From NCBI RefSeq assembly GCF_001577835.2, contig NC_029516.1:64523079-64587078 (forward strand): a stretch of DNA of 64,000 nucleotides, given 5' to 3'. Positions 14,085 to 24,900 of the stretch are shown here, in pieces (position 1 is the stretch's first letter; every line of letters begins with the position of its first letter). The position numbers were made by a program, and so were the translations under genes. The DNA is from Coturnix japonica (Eukaryota; Chordata; Aves; Galliformes; Phasianidae). The notes beneath the pieces are model-generated. The model had not been told where the DNA came from and made no database searches. It saw nothing but the letters and a program-made list of their open reading frames with translations.

Positions 14085-15365
14085 TCCCTGTTCCTGGGAA
14101 GGTGATGAAGCAGCTTATTATGGATGTTATCTCCAACCAAGTAGAAGGAGGTTATCAGTTATAGTCAACATGAATTCACCAAAGGAAAATCTTGCTTTAT
14201 CAATCTGGTCGCCTTCTATGATATCATGACCAACTGAGAAAATGAGGAGAGAGAATTGGATGTTGTGTACCTTGATTTCAGCAAACCTTTTGGTAAGCTT
14301 CCATAAAATCCTTATAGGTAAGCTTAGGAAGTGTGGGATAGATGAGTGGAAATTTAGGTGGATTGAAAATTGGCTGACTGGCAGAGCTCAAAGACTTATT
14401 ATCAATGAAGCTGGAAGCCCATAGTTACCATTGCTCCCCAGGGGTCAATACTATGTCCAGTCTTGTTCAACATCCTCATCAAAGGACAAATGGGTAGAAA
14501 GCACCCTCAACAAGTTTGCTGATGAAATGAAACTGGGAGGAGTGCCTGACACACCAGAAGGCTCTGCTTCCATTAAGTGAGACCTGGACAGGCTGGACAG
14601 AGAGGAACCTGAAGAGGTTCAAAGAAGGCAAGTACAGGGTCCTGTACCTAGGGAGGAATAACCACATACATTAACCAGTACAGGTTAGGAGGTGATCTGC
14701 TAGAAAGAAACTCTGCAGAGAAGGACCTTAGTGCCCTGGTGGACAACAGGTTGACCATGAGCCAGCAGTATGTTCTTGTGGACAAAAATGCTGGTGACAT
14801 CCTGGGATGCATTAAAAAGGATGTGATATTTTCCTCTTCCTCTACTCTGCCCTGGTAAGGCCACATCTGGAATACTGTGTCCAGGTCTGGGCTCTGCATT
14901 CCAAGAAACAGGGAACTTCTGGAGAGTATCCAGTGAAGGGTCACAAAGATGATGAGAAGCCTGTAACATCTCTCTTATGAGGAAAGACTGAGAGCCCTGG
15001 GACTGCTCAGCCTCAATAAGAGAAGGCTGGGGGGATCTTTTCAATGTTTATAAATATCTGAAGTGTGGAATTCAAGAGGATGGGGTCAGGTGCTTTTCAG
15101 CAATGACCTGACAGAGCACAGGCAATGGGCACAAACTCTAGAACACGTGAAGTTCCATGCGAACAAGAGGAAAAAGTTACTTTGAGGTTTGTTTTATTTT
15201 GAAGATTATGAAACACTTTAAGGCTTTATGAAGCACTGGAACAAGCTGCCCAGAGTGGTTGTGGAGTTTTCTTCTCTGGAGATATTCAAAACCCACCTGG
15301 ACGCTTTCCTTTCTAACCTACTGCAGGGAATCCTTTTTTTGCTGGCAGTAGATTGGACTAGAACT
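14085..15365 (+). mobile_element. CR1: CR1 LINE, long 5'-truncated copy
   Basis: Diverged CR1 ORF2 in + orientation. In order, it has the VYLDFSK-type block (near 14.27 kb), a WLTGRAQR-type block within the open frame 14242-14424, a degraded FADE/DD region (near 14.52 kb), the 'HPRMSP/LEYCVQ'-equivalent region, and the terminal HWNKLPRVVVEFSSLEIFK block (15228-15310). Frame changes make it non-coding. About 1.3 kb of pol is retained, the longest CR1 copy in the window. The canonical octamer tail is missing, so the 3' end is probably replaced or eroded. Confidence 0.9.
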
Positions 15366-16626
15366 GGCATACCCAACCCATGGCCAAGCACAGCCCATTT
15401 GCAACCAAGCTCAGCCCAACCTGAGGCTGCCCTCTGCCCTGCACCATCATGGTGGCAGCTCTTCCCCATCAAGCAGCCCAGCCTGGCCCTGAGCATTCAT
15501 TCATCATTCAGCAACAACCAAACGTTGATGCGCAATTGAAATTCTCTGGGCTGAAACCCCAAGGCATGGGGAGGGCACAGTGCAGTGCTAACTCAAGATA
15601 TAGCAAATAATTATGTGCATTTTGATATACTGCCAGAGATAAAAGAGGCTTGCAAACAGGTTGTGCGGGGCTTGCAAATTCCTCTCCACTTAAAGTCAGT
15701 ACTTTGTAAAGTCTCACAAAATAAGGCTTTGGTTACAAAGGTCAGTCAACAGCTTGAACTTATGAACTTTGGACTTACTGTACAGACTTAGTGCACTAAT
15801 TAACTTTAATGTCTACACCCCAGGCAGCATAAAGTTGGAGTGAATTACACATGGAATACATGTTATGTATGGAGTCTCATACAAGGGGGAATACATATTC
15901 GGCAAACTGGGAAGTCTGTAACCACTGAGTACTTCAGATAATGAGGAAAGGGGAAGGGACAGTGTAGACAGAAAGTGCAGATAAGAGAAGACCGTGCCCT
16001 CTGATACTCTGAAAGACCCTGCAGGGGTTTTTCCCCCATGGATTCTCCCTTTGTTTGAATAAAGAAAACTAAAGACTTCCCTTTTTTTTTTTTTTTTTAA
16101 ATGGCTAAGGCAATAAATTGTAGGTGATGTCAGATAACAACCCAAGAAACAAAGGGAAATTGAACAGAAGGGGACAAAAATGTTGCAATTTTTTAGCTGT
16201 GTTAGCTCAAGCACAAATCTACAATAAGGGGAGAGGTTTCTGTTTTCCTCCAGGAATGAGCAGGCAAAAACACAGAGAAATGAGACAGTTAAAACTCTCA
16301 GTTTATATGGGGACAAAATATTGCATGTTAAATATTTGAAAGGACCTGTGAACAAGTTTTCTGTCAGCAATTGGTACCCCAGGAAAACAAAAGGTCAGAC
16401 CCTTCTTTCAAATGATTAAGTGTGAAAATGGCAAATAGAATGCTATTTTTTCTGTTTTGTGTCTCTGTTAGTTTTTACAATGCCTTTGCTGGAAAGGCAT
16501 ATTTGAAGAACCCTCCCTTAGAATGCATATTGAAACACTGGAAAAAAAAAGGGGGGGGGGAGGCAGAGGATTGGGAGAAGAGCCAGGGAACTCTGTTTTG
16601 GAAGATTCTGTTTGGCAGAATATAAC

Positions 16627-16668
16627 TGCTCCATTTGCAAAGAGTTTGGGCATTTGAAAAAGAAATGC
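16627..16668 (+). pseudogene. Gag nucleocapsid zinc knuckle remnant in the ERV fossil
   Basis: The spacing Cys-X2-Cys-X4-His-X4-Cys with Gly before the His (CSICKEFGHLKKKC) is the retroviral CCHC knuckle, followed by a basic Lys/Ala stretch. It is the best single marker of retroviral origin here. Part of a broken element. Confidence 0.8.
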
Positions 16669-18129
16669 CCACAGGCTAAGGCTAAGGCTCTGGCTGTAGT
16701 AAATGTCACACACCACAGTTAACAATGATGGTGCCAGAAGAGTCATTCCCAACTGAATCCCTGGTTACAATAAGATATGGCCATAGGAAGAGGATGAAAC
16801 AGAAGCAGGCACAGTGGTTGATGATGCAAGTCCTCCAGATGGTTCACTCATTTTATTTAGCACCTTTTGTACATTTTTTAACTGACATAATTAAGTCAAG
16901 AGAAAAGAGAACAAGGCACTTGAGTGTGGTGATCCCTTGGAAGTGAAGGAAGATGTTCCCTGTCTGCTTTGTTACAGTTAAGCCAGAACTTGTTTTTTAA
17001 GAGGGTTATTAACTTGCTGAGGAAAAGCACTAGACCATGAGGGCTTAATTACTCATATACTGAAGGTGATGAATCTACCACAAGAGGTGGCTATAATACA
17101 CAATTCGGGATTTTTGAAGGAGTCTACAGGTAATTGATATGCAGATGGAAGAAATCTGAGGAGCAGCCCTTCTGCCAGAAGTATCTAAGATCCTCCCATT
17201 TCTCCCAGAGGCCCCGCTGGTAGCAGTTAAAATGTTTCCCGTCAGAGGAGTTAGAAATAATTAAAAATAGTGGGGCAGAAGAGAGAGAGAATAACTGGTT
17301 CACTGGGGATGGTGAGCAGTGGCTACCCAAATCATTGGCCCTACAAGTTTTTAAACAACTTAACAAAGGAAACCACTAGAGCTCCAAAGGATTAACAGGT
17401 GTCTTTATGAAAATATGTTCTACCACAGGGCAATTTGTCCTAGCAAAACGAGTCACCAAGGGATGTTTGATACGTGCTAATGTAAATAATAAACAAACAA
17501 ACAAACATACAAAATGGCAAAAGAAGGCCAGCTCTGAGCAGGGCAACCCTTTCTGTGCTGTCAGGCAGATATTACCTAGATGACCAGAGCTGTGTAATTT
17601 AAATACCTCCTAAGAATAGGATGCTAGCTTACAGGATGGCCAGAAACATTTCTTGTAGTCTTGGCAATATCCAGCTCTGCCACAAAGAGATTCCTGGAAC
17701 AAATAATTCCCAGGCATGTGATCATGGAGGCAACAGATTCAAATAGAGGAACTCACATCACTGGGAAGGTGTTGTAGGTGTTGGAAATATCCAAATATTT
17801 TTGTCAGAATGGCATCTCTGATAAAAGTAGATTTTATTCACAATTGCAATGGTGGGCATCCCACAAGCAGGAGTGCACCAATGGACACAATAGTGCAGCT
17901 TTTGTACCTTGTCTCTCCCATGCCCACTCCCTCCCCTGTTTTCCCCTTGTCTGGGTACTCCAGGTTCACAATTTTACCCAAAATTTACATTTGTTAATTA
18001 CATTCTGACACTTGTTGATCCATGTTCTATCTTGTGCCAGTAAGTCACTATCCTGCTGTTTCCAAGATGTCTCAGTACTTTTCTTATCGTGTTGATATAA
18101 TGATTCTCTCCACATAGGGAGTCACGACA

Positions 18130-18410
18130 GTGTTGGGAATATAGTGAGGCTTGCAGACCCCTGGCACCTTAATACATCAGGAAAGATGGAACAGATGAAT
18201 GGGGAAATAAAGAAACATCTTCTGAAACTGGTGATGGAAACTAACTTATCTTGGAGCAGATTGCTACCTTTGGCGCTGGCCCAAACAAGGGGAAAACCTA
18301 GGGGAGACATAGGATTAGCCCCCTATGAGTTGCAGCTCAGGATGCCTTACCCAGGTAGATCCCAACCTGGAAGACAGAAGGAAATAAGTGATATTTACCT
18401 AGGATAATAC
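18130..18410 (+). pseudogene. Integrase C-terminal remnant in the ERV fossil
   Basis: The translated segment resembles the end of the gammaretroviral integrase catalytic core (GKMEQMNGEIKKHLLKL, then LPLALAQTRGKP, then GLAPYEL). In that family the corresponding region carries the last catalytic Glu (VERTNGTLK-type). The resemblance is from memory, not a search. The element as a whole is broken. Confidence 0.7.
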
Positions 18411-19720
18411 ACGGGCAAGATACAGCCTCTTGTCAAATCTCTTTGGCAGAAGGCCAGCTAGCACAAACCCTTCCTTTGGACTTCGGGATGCATGGTATTC
18501 AGCTTGAAGATTGAATCCTGGTAAAAGTCTGGAAGAAATCATTAGTGACTCTTAAGTGGAATGGACCTTTTCAGGTGCTACTCACTACAGAGACTGCTGT
18601 GAAAACAGTGGAACATGAATGGATTCACCATACCAGTGCTAAAGCCCTAAAGTCACACATCTCCAGAAAACTGGACCTTTGAGTTGAAAGAAGACAGAGG
18701 ACTGTGGATAACCTTTAAATGAAGCCCGCTGTCTAGTGGCCCTAAGAAACTAACCTCCTGGGAAGCCTGAGAGGATAGTGGCAAGGGAGCGCATGAACTG
18801 GTTTCACCATGTTCTGAGTCTGCATGTTGTTTTCCTCCAGATAGGAAGTCAGAGCAATACTTCCAGGAAAACATCCACCCTAGGGGGAAAAACATGTGGT
18901 TATGGTTAGCTTGGAAGGCTACCAATACCTCAGCTTTTTGTGTAGCAGGACAGTCGGCAGACAATACAATGACCACTTGCATGGTGGGTGTATCAAGCCA
19001 CCCCCAGATGATACAAACTTCACTGAATTTGACATTAGCATCATGTATGAGATGATCAGTAGCTGTGGGGGAGGAAGTTACCCAGTGGTGTGCCAAAGCA
19101 TACACATTTAGGTTAGCAAGAGTAACTCACGCAACATGTTTTTTCTAGGTAGTGAGCTGCACTAAGCCCCAATACAATTTAATGAACCTAGAATTTCAGT
19201 GTAATGAGATGATGAAGGCAACCTTTATCTCGATGCATCGCCAGTAGGGTGGTTCTTTCTCTACAAGAGTGTCACACACTCCTGTTTTCCCTCTAGTACT
19301 ATGAGTGGCCCCTGCACTTTGGGGTGAAGTACTGTAGCCGTATCTCCTTTCTTACATCTATAGAGGCTGGTTATCCAAATGAGTGGCTCTACAATTTGAT
19401 GCAAATTGTGATAGTAATGTAAACCTGTTACCAAAGGGAAAGGCAGTTGCCTAGGCCTTTCTTTAATGAGTGTCCCAGGACTAACCATCCACAACCATTG
19501 ACAACTTACTGTGGTCACTCTTACCATCACAAAAACAATTAATTTTACATCTCAGGTTCTTGCAGCCTCTAATAAGGAATTTGGAGAAATTCAGCCCGCC
19601 ATCTAACAGAGCTACAGTTAGTGTTCTGTTACTAAAATAGAATCGTAGGTGTCAGACATTTGAGATAAAGTGTTGTTTTATTATTAGTGATACTTCCTGG
19701 TTGGTAGAATGGAAGACTGA

Positions 19721-20065
19721 ATCATAGAATCATAAAATTGCCCAGGTTGGAAAAGACCTCAAAGATCACCACAGCCCAACCATAGAACCCTAACTCTAAC
19801 AACCCTCTGCTAAATCATATCTCTGAGCACATCCAAATGGCTCTTAAACACATCCAGGGATGGTGACTCGACCACCTTCCTGGGAAGCCTATTCCAGTGT
19901 TTAACTACCCTTTCTGTAAAGAAGTGTTTCCTAACATCCAACCTAAACAATAAGCAATAAGGTCTCCCCTCAGCCTCCTTTTCTCAGACTAAACAGCACC
20001 AACTCCCTCAGCCTCTCCTCATAGGGCTGAATTTCCAAGCCCTTCACAAGCCTTGTTCTAGCCTG
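19721..20065 (-). mobile_element. CR1: CR1 LINE 3' fragment
   Basis: The minus-strand CR1 tail is at the low-coordinate end (ATCATAGAATCATA followed by the GTTGGAAAAGACC-type block). It continues upward through the terminal ORF2 block (AACACTGGAATAGGC on the minus strand) to about 20.06 kb. It directly follows the ERV fossil and may sit in its 3' end. Confidence 0.9.
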
Positions 20066-20066
20066 A

Positions 20067-20107
20067 AGATCTAGAATGTTTAACAAAAGATCTAGAATGT
20101 TTACCAA
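20067..20107. repeat. Short tandem duplication (about 21-bp unit)
   Basis: Two nearly identical consecutive units AGATCTAGAATGTTTAMCAAA lie immediately after the CR1 fragment. They may be a slippage product. I see no element-ending role for them. Confidence 0.7.
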
Positions 20108-20109
20108 AA

Positions 20110-21031
20110 AGTAATTAACAAGATGAGGGTGAATGGCTCTCCAGGCACCGGGATTAGCTTGCCTTCTCCAGTCACTCGGATTAGCTAGATGGGAAGTTTG
20201 CTGGCAATGATCAGAACCGTGTTATTGACCTGGGTTTGCTTCAAGATATGAGCCTAGTGAGATGCATGACAAGTCGTGTGCTCTTCTCCATTGAAGAAAC
20301 TGTAGAAGAACAGGAGGCAGTGGCCCTAGGGCATACCTCCACACCCAGAACTACACAGGAATAGATAATAAAAGCTATGTTAGAAAAGGTTTCCAAGTAC
20401 AATTTTTGGAATAAAGTTAATTGAACAAGCCTATTTGAGATCCCCCACCCTCCCACCCCCCCAAAATTGGCTAAACACAGTCCTGAAAACAGTGAAAAAT
20501 AGGTATTTTCACTTCATATTTTTAGAAAGGAATTTGAGAATAGGTTTCAAGATTAAAAAACAAAACAGTTTTTGTATACTTGTGATTCCATTTTCAGTCA
20601 ACATCAAAACATTACCTGCACATTTTCAAATGGAATGTATAGGGTTGCAATCAGACATTCTTGATTATGTCTCTACCTGACTTTTATCAGACCTCTTTTA
20701 ACATGGAAAAATATCCCTCATTTCACCACCATGCCTTATTCATGTCATCACTTTTTGGCAGCATAAACACTTGAGAAGAACAGTTTTCAAGAGTGAAGTA
20801 CAGGAAGAGTAAAGTTTCATCAAAAATCTCCGATGAGCAGCTTAAGAACCCAGTAAGAATTGCATAAGCTGACACTGAGCCAGTCTCATGCATTTGTTTT
20901 ACAGAAACAGCATCAAATATCCCAGAATTTTAATGTTTTTATTGTTCTGAGTTTTATATTTTAATAAAAAATAATAAAAATTAAAATGAGTTTAGTTACT
21001 TATATACTTGAACATTATTATATATTTCACA
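20110..21031. other. Non-coding stretch, possibly more old element sequence
   Basis: No recognisable coding region. An AATAAA near 20.41 kb and the position beyond the ERV fossil would fit a decayed LTR, but I cannot show repeat identity with 15.8-16.1 kb. From 20.5 kb the sequence is ordinary AT-rich DNA. Confidence 0.3.
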
Positions 21032-21573
21032 AGGGCTGCACTGAAAGTAATGCCTCTTATTTTATTATGTTGGCCCACAACATCAGAGGCAGGCGCTGGT
21101 ATTACAGCTGTAAAGGTTGAACCTTTCTGCCAATATTCCATTATGTTGTGTTGCTGTGATGGCAGCAAAGGGGCAGTCCAAGAAAACGGCATCTCACACG
21201 GAAATGCATCTGAATCAAAGATGCGTCACTGAATTCCTCTGTGTGGAAAAAAATAGTACCCACTGACATCCATCAGTGCTTACTGAATGTTTATGGAGAC
21301 CAAACAGTAGATGTGAGGCAGTGAGTCTCTACAACAATGCCGTCATAGCAGCAGTGGAACAGTGGGCCACCTCTGCTGACGCAGATTTCCACAAGTGCAG
21401 CATGCAAGCTCTACATCATGGCAGGTGAAAGTATATACCTAATGGTGGCAAGTATGCTGAAAAATAACGTCACCGAGATGAAAATATGCTCTATCAAATA
21501 GTGCTACTGTACTTTTTGTATGGGTTAGAGTAACCAAGGAAATGAATAGGAGGCTTTATTTTCAAAGCACCCT
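21032..21573 (+). mobile_element. Mariner DNA transposon, internally deleted (Galluhop-like)
   Basis: The element starts AGGGCTGCACTGAAAGTAAT and ends with the imperfect inverse, ending AAAGCACCCT, so it has terminal inverted repeats of about 25 bp. Inside, near 21.20-21.32 kb, the translation resembles the mariner transposase helix-turn-helix N-terminus (QRCVTEFLCVEK, then a region like HPSVLTECLWRPN), but the catalytic DDD domain is absent. At about 540 bp it is far shorter than a full mariner (about 1.3 kb), so it is a non-autonomous deletion derivative. The terminal sequence matches my memory of the chicken Galluhop/Mariner1_GG family. Confidence 0.85.
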
Positions 21574-21598
21574 TTGTGGTCCAAAGATGATGGATGAT

Positions 21599-21624
21599 GG
21601 AGGAATCACCAAGATGATTCCTCC
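21599..21624. repeat. Perfect 10-bp inverted repeat with 6-nt loop
   Basis: GGAGGAATCA and TGATTCCTCC flank CCAAGA, 26 bases past the mariner end. A hairpin could form. No known function assigned. Confidence 0.8.
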
Positions 21625-21649
21625 TCACTCAGTGCAGTCCAAGGAGGCC

Positions 21650-21723
21650 AAAAGATTGGACAGTAATGGGCTAGATGATTTCCAGAGGTCTCTCCAACCT
21701 CTGCAATTCTGTGATCCTGTGAC
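21650..21723 (+). mobile_element. CR1: CR1 LINE 3' end fragment
   Basis: The terminal CR1 block GGGCTAGATGATTTCCAGAG is followed by TCCAACCTCTGCAATTCTG and a GTGATCCTGTGA tail. Heavily 5'-truncated. Confidence 0.85.
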
Positions 21724-21967
21724 TAAAAAAATGGGATTAAAATGGAGGAAAGGCCCACAAATCATATACAACTAGTGGAGCTGTACTCAATAGAACCTTT
21801 TGTGAAAGGACAAATCACTCACCCAACTAGGGCATGAAAGATCACATTCATTTACTAAATCAACGACTACGTATCTACTGGAGATACTGCAGGAAATACT
21901 GTCAGCTAAGAGCGGTAAGGAAAAATGGAGCAAGATGTGTTGCTTCAAGACCATGTTGTCTGGCTAC

Positions 21968-21995
21968 AAAAAAAAAAAAAAAAAAAAAAAAAAAA
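21968..21995 (+). repeat. A28 homopolymer
   Basis: An uninterrupted run of 28 A. The upstream 70 bases are not recognisable as a retrocopy. Confidence 0.95.
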
Positions 21996-21999
21996 GACA

Positions 22000-24900
22000 T
22001 TATGTAGGGCTTGTTACAGCTACATGCAGTATATGAGAAAGGTAAATGCTCAGATGCATTTAAAAGTAAAATACATTCAGTACTCCACCAGGGCCAAGTA
22101 TTGTTATCATTCATGTTTTCTACTTACAAAACAATGTATGCATATATCTTGTAGACAGGGCCTGGGGGAAGAGAAAATTCAAATGAGATGTGCCATAGTT
22201 TGGCTGTCTGAGTCAGCCTGATTAGAATTTCATATATTCAGGAAGATTTACAAATGGATTGTGTGCCTTTATTTTGAAAACATCCTTGTCTACATGACAA
22301 TCAGCAAATCCAAAACAGCTGCCCTTTCAAGGACACTTGTCCTGAGAACAAGAAGGTGGAAAAAATATTGATAATGGAATTGAAAATGTTTCTAGCTTCC
22401 CTAAAGGAGGAAACAAAGACAGTTTGAAGGCATCGAAGAACTGCAGCTTAATATTAAACATGTATTCTATTGGCTTTGAAAGTGGATTCAGATATAAATA
22501 CAAAACCACAATGAGAAATTCATGGTTGCTTTTTTTCTTCTACAACTCCCTCACAATGTAATCTGTATTTTCCTTAATATACAATTCAATGTCTTTTTGT
22601 AGCTTTTACACTTCATGTAAATTTACATCCCATCCACAGCAGCTGCCCCTGACAGACTCCAGGATCTTTAGGTCTCTCCCTAAGAGCAGCTGTGCAGTTG
22701 GTGCAGATGCAAGCAAAGCAGGAAGGGCCCCTGACCAACCATGTTCACCCCAGCCTCTCATGTCTTGGGAGCCTGGCATCAGCCCATGAAATTGCTGTCT
22801 CCTTTTCTTTTTATGGACAACTCTGTTCTCCTAACACCAGCAGGCATCTCTCTGGGAGCAGTGGAGCTTTCCATAGTATAGTAGGGCAAGGGAAGACCTA
22901 GACCTGGAAACTGGGCTTCTCTGTGGGATCAGTGATGGGACAGGACATCAGCAGGGTTGCATGCTGGCACTGCTGTGGTGTGGCTGGGCAGGGACTAATG
23001 TCCCTAGACTGGAGCTGAGGCTGATATGAGGTCCTGAGTCATGGACGTGGATGGAAGAGTGTCCCAGATGGTACTGGTCAAGGCCAATAAGGCCTGTTAG
23101 TGTCCCCAGCAATCTGATACTGCCTCACAAACAGGTCAATTGTACTGTGCAGGTCAGTGAGACATAGAAAAACCTATACTGTGTTTTGACAGGCTAAAGC
23201 TGGCTAATAATCCAGCTGCTTTTATATGTTAATATTCCTTATATCTCACATCTGGTCACCGAGGATAGTGACAAAAGCAGACAGGTTTACACTAGAGAAG
23301 CCTGTATAAATGACAAAGGCACTTATGAGATGACTTCAGAGCTACAGAGCACTGGCATCAGGGTGCAGAAAAGATATGACCTATCCATCCCAGTCCATGC
23401 TGTGCTCTTTGCCCTGAAAGCCAGAGGGTGACCTTTCCTGCACCCACCAAATCAAATTAGATGTAGCCTGTTATTCAACCCACTCTAATTTGAGGATTCA
23501 TAAAGTCCCATGGCAACTAAAGCAGGATTACCACTAAATAAAAATAACTTTAATGTAGGGTTTTATTCTGATCTTTTGTGCTGCTATTCTCTTGAGCTGG
23601 CAGAACTGTTTCTACAGCTGGATGATGAAGCTGATCAGGAAGCTTACCTAAGCTGAAATCAATCTGGTAAGAAAATATAAGTTAGTATTAATTCACACAA
23701 TTCTCTAACCTCAGCTGCAGAAAACATCTGCCAACACAGAAGAAAGAATAGCTTGAACTGTGAATGGTAGTAAGACTACTTTCTTTTTCTTCTTTTTGGC
23801 AGCAACGTCAGTTTAAGTGATTATAAAACCATAGCCTGCCCTATTCAGTAAGACTTGTGGAACTAGCTGCAGAAATACAAGACATTAAATGTCTTGTAAA
23901 AAATTCTCAGAAGAGAGTTATGCCAGCAAAAGATCAGTATGAATGACCTATCCTCATTATTTTATGATCAATATTTTGTGTTTTATTTTATTCTTTTTAA
24001 TAGAAGGACAACATTTCAGCCTGCTACCTAATGATTCAAAGGCATTAGGCTAAATCATTACTTCGCTGAAGAGACTCTAGGGAAAACTGGTGTTACAAAG
24101 GGTACAGTGATGATATGTAACTACTAAATCAGCTACAAACTTCCTTTATGAAGTCCAGTTAAAACCTCCTTGCCTCCTGGGCTCAGAAGATTGACATGAA
24201 CAGAAAAATACCATTGTTTCTGGAATGATAAAGGATAGTGCTTTTCCAAAGTCTGAAACCACACTACTGAGTCATAAAATGATCATCTTTAAGACATATG
24301 AAAATCTATTTTTTTCTTTTCCATCAATTTAGAAACATCTTGTTAATGCTCCTTATTAGTCCTCCTCCACCCCATCTCAACAAATCTCCTTAAAATCTCA
24401 CCTGCCAGCTCTATTTGAAGACGATACAGAAAAACAAAACCATTATAGATTATTTTTTTTCCTGTGGACAGACAGAAATCCAGTACAACTCACAGTGATA
24501 CCATGATTTTTTTTTCACCATTTTTTTTTTCAGTGACTTCATTTAAAGAAGCTGCTGCCACTATCCTCAAGTGTAAGAGAGGAGCATTTAGTGCAATGAA
24601 CAGTTAGATGGATGTGGGAATATGGTCTCCCATTACTTTAATATGACATTTGCCACTAAGTGTGTGTGAAGTTCCTGTTAAGTGCAACTATTTAAACACA
24701 GAAGTATTCCTTTATGTTCAAACTGAAGAGACAGATTTTCACTTGTTCTCTCTTAGCAGAAGAATAAAAAGATAAAAATTGAAAAAATGGACTTCCAGTC
24801 CCGTGAGTGTTAGGATTTCCATTATTTAACAAGTAGGGGAGCTATTACAAAGGTTGTATGGGTATTACAGGAACATAAAGAGATCAAATAAAAACTCCAA

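Larger units (their letters stand above)
15800..19690 (+). mobile_element. Endogenous retrovirus fossil, gammaretrovirus-like, broken
   Basis: A degraded provirus in + orientation. Recognisable parts in gag-pol order are a Gag nucleocapsid zinc knuckle CX2CX4HX4C (16627-16668) and the C-terminal part of a gamma-type integrase (about 18.13-18.41 kb, with motifs resembling KMEQMNGEIKKHL and IGLAPYEL). The sequence between them would hold protease and reverse transcriptase remnants, and the sequence after 18.7 kb would be envelope/3' region, but both are only inferred. A polyadenylation-like AATAAA near 16.06 kb could belong to a 5' LTR. I could not identify a matching pair of LTRs, so the ends are approximate. 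It carries many breaks and is old. Not a functional virus. Confidence 0.7.

Noticed and set aside
15813-16370. Minus-strand 185-residue frame
   Set aside because: It lies antisense over the ERV fossil, includes a homopolymer-coded Lys run and shows no family resemblance.
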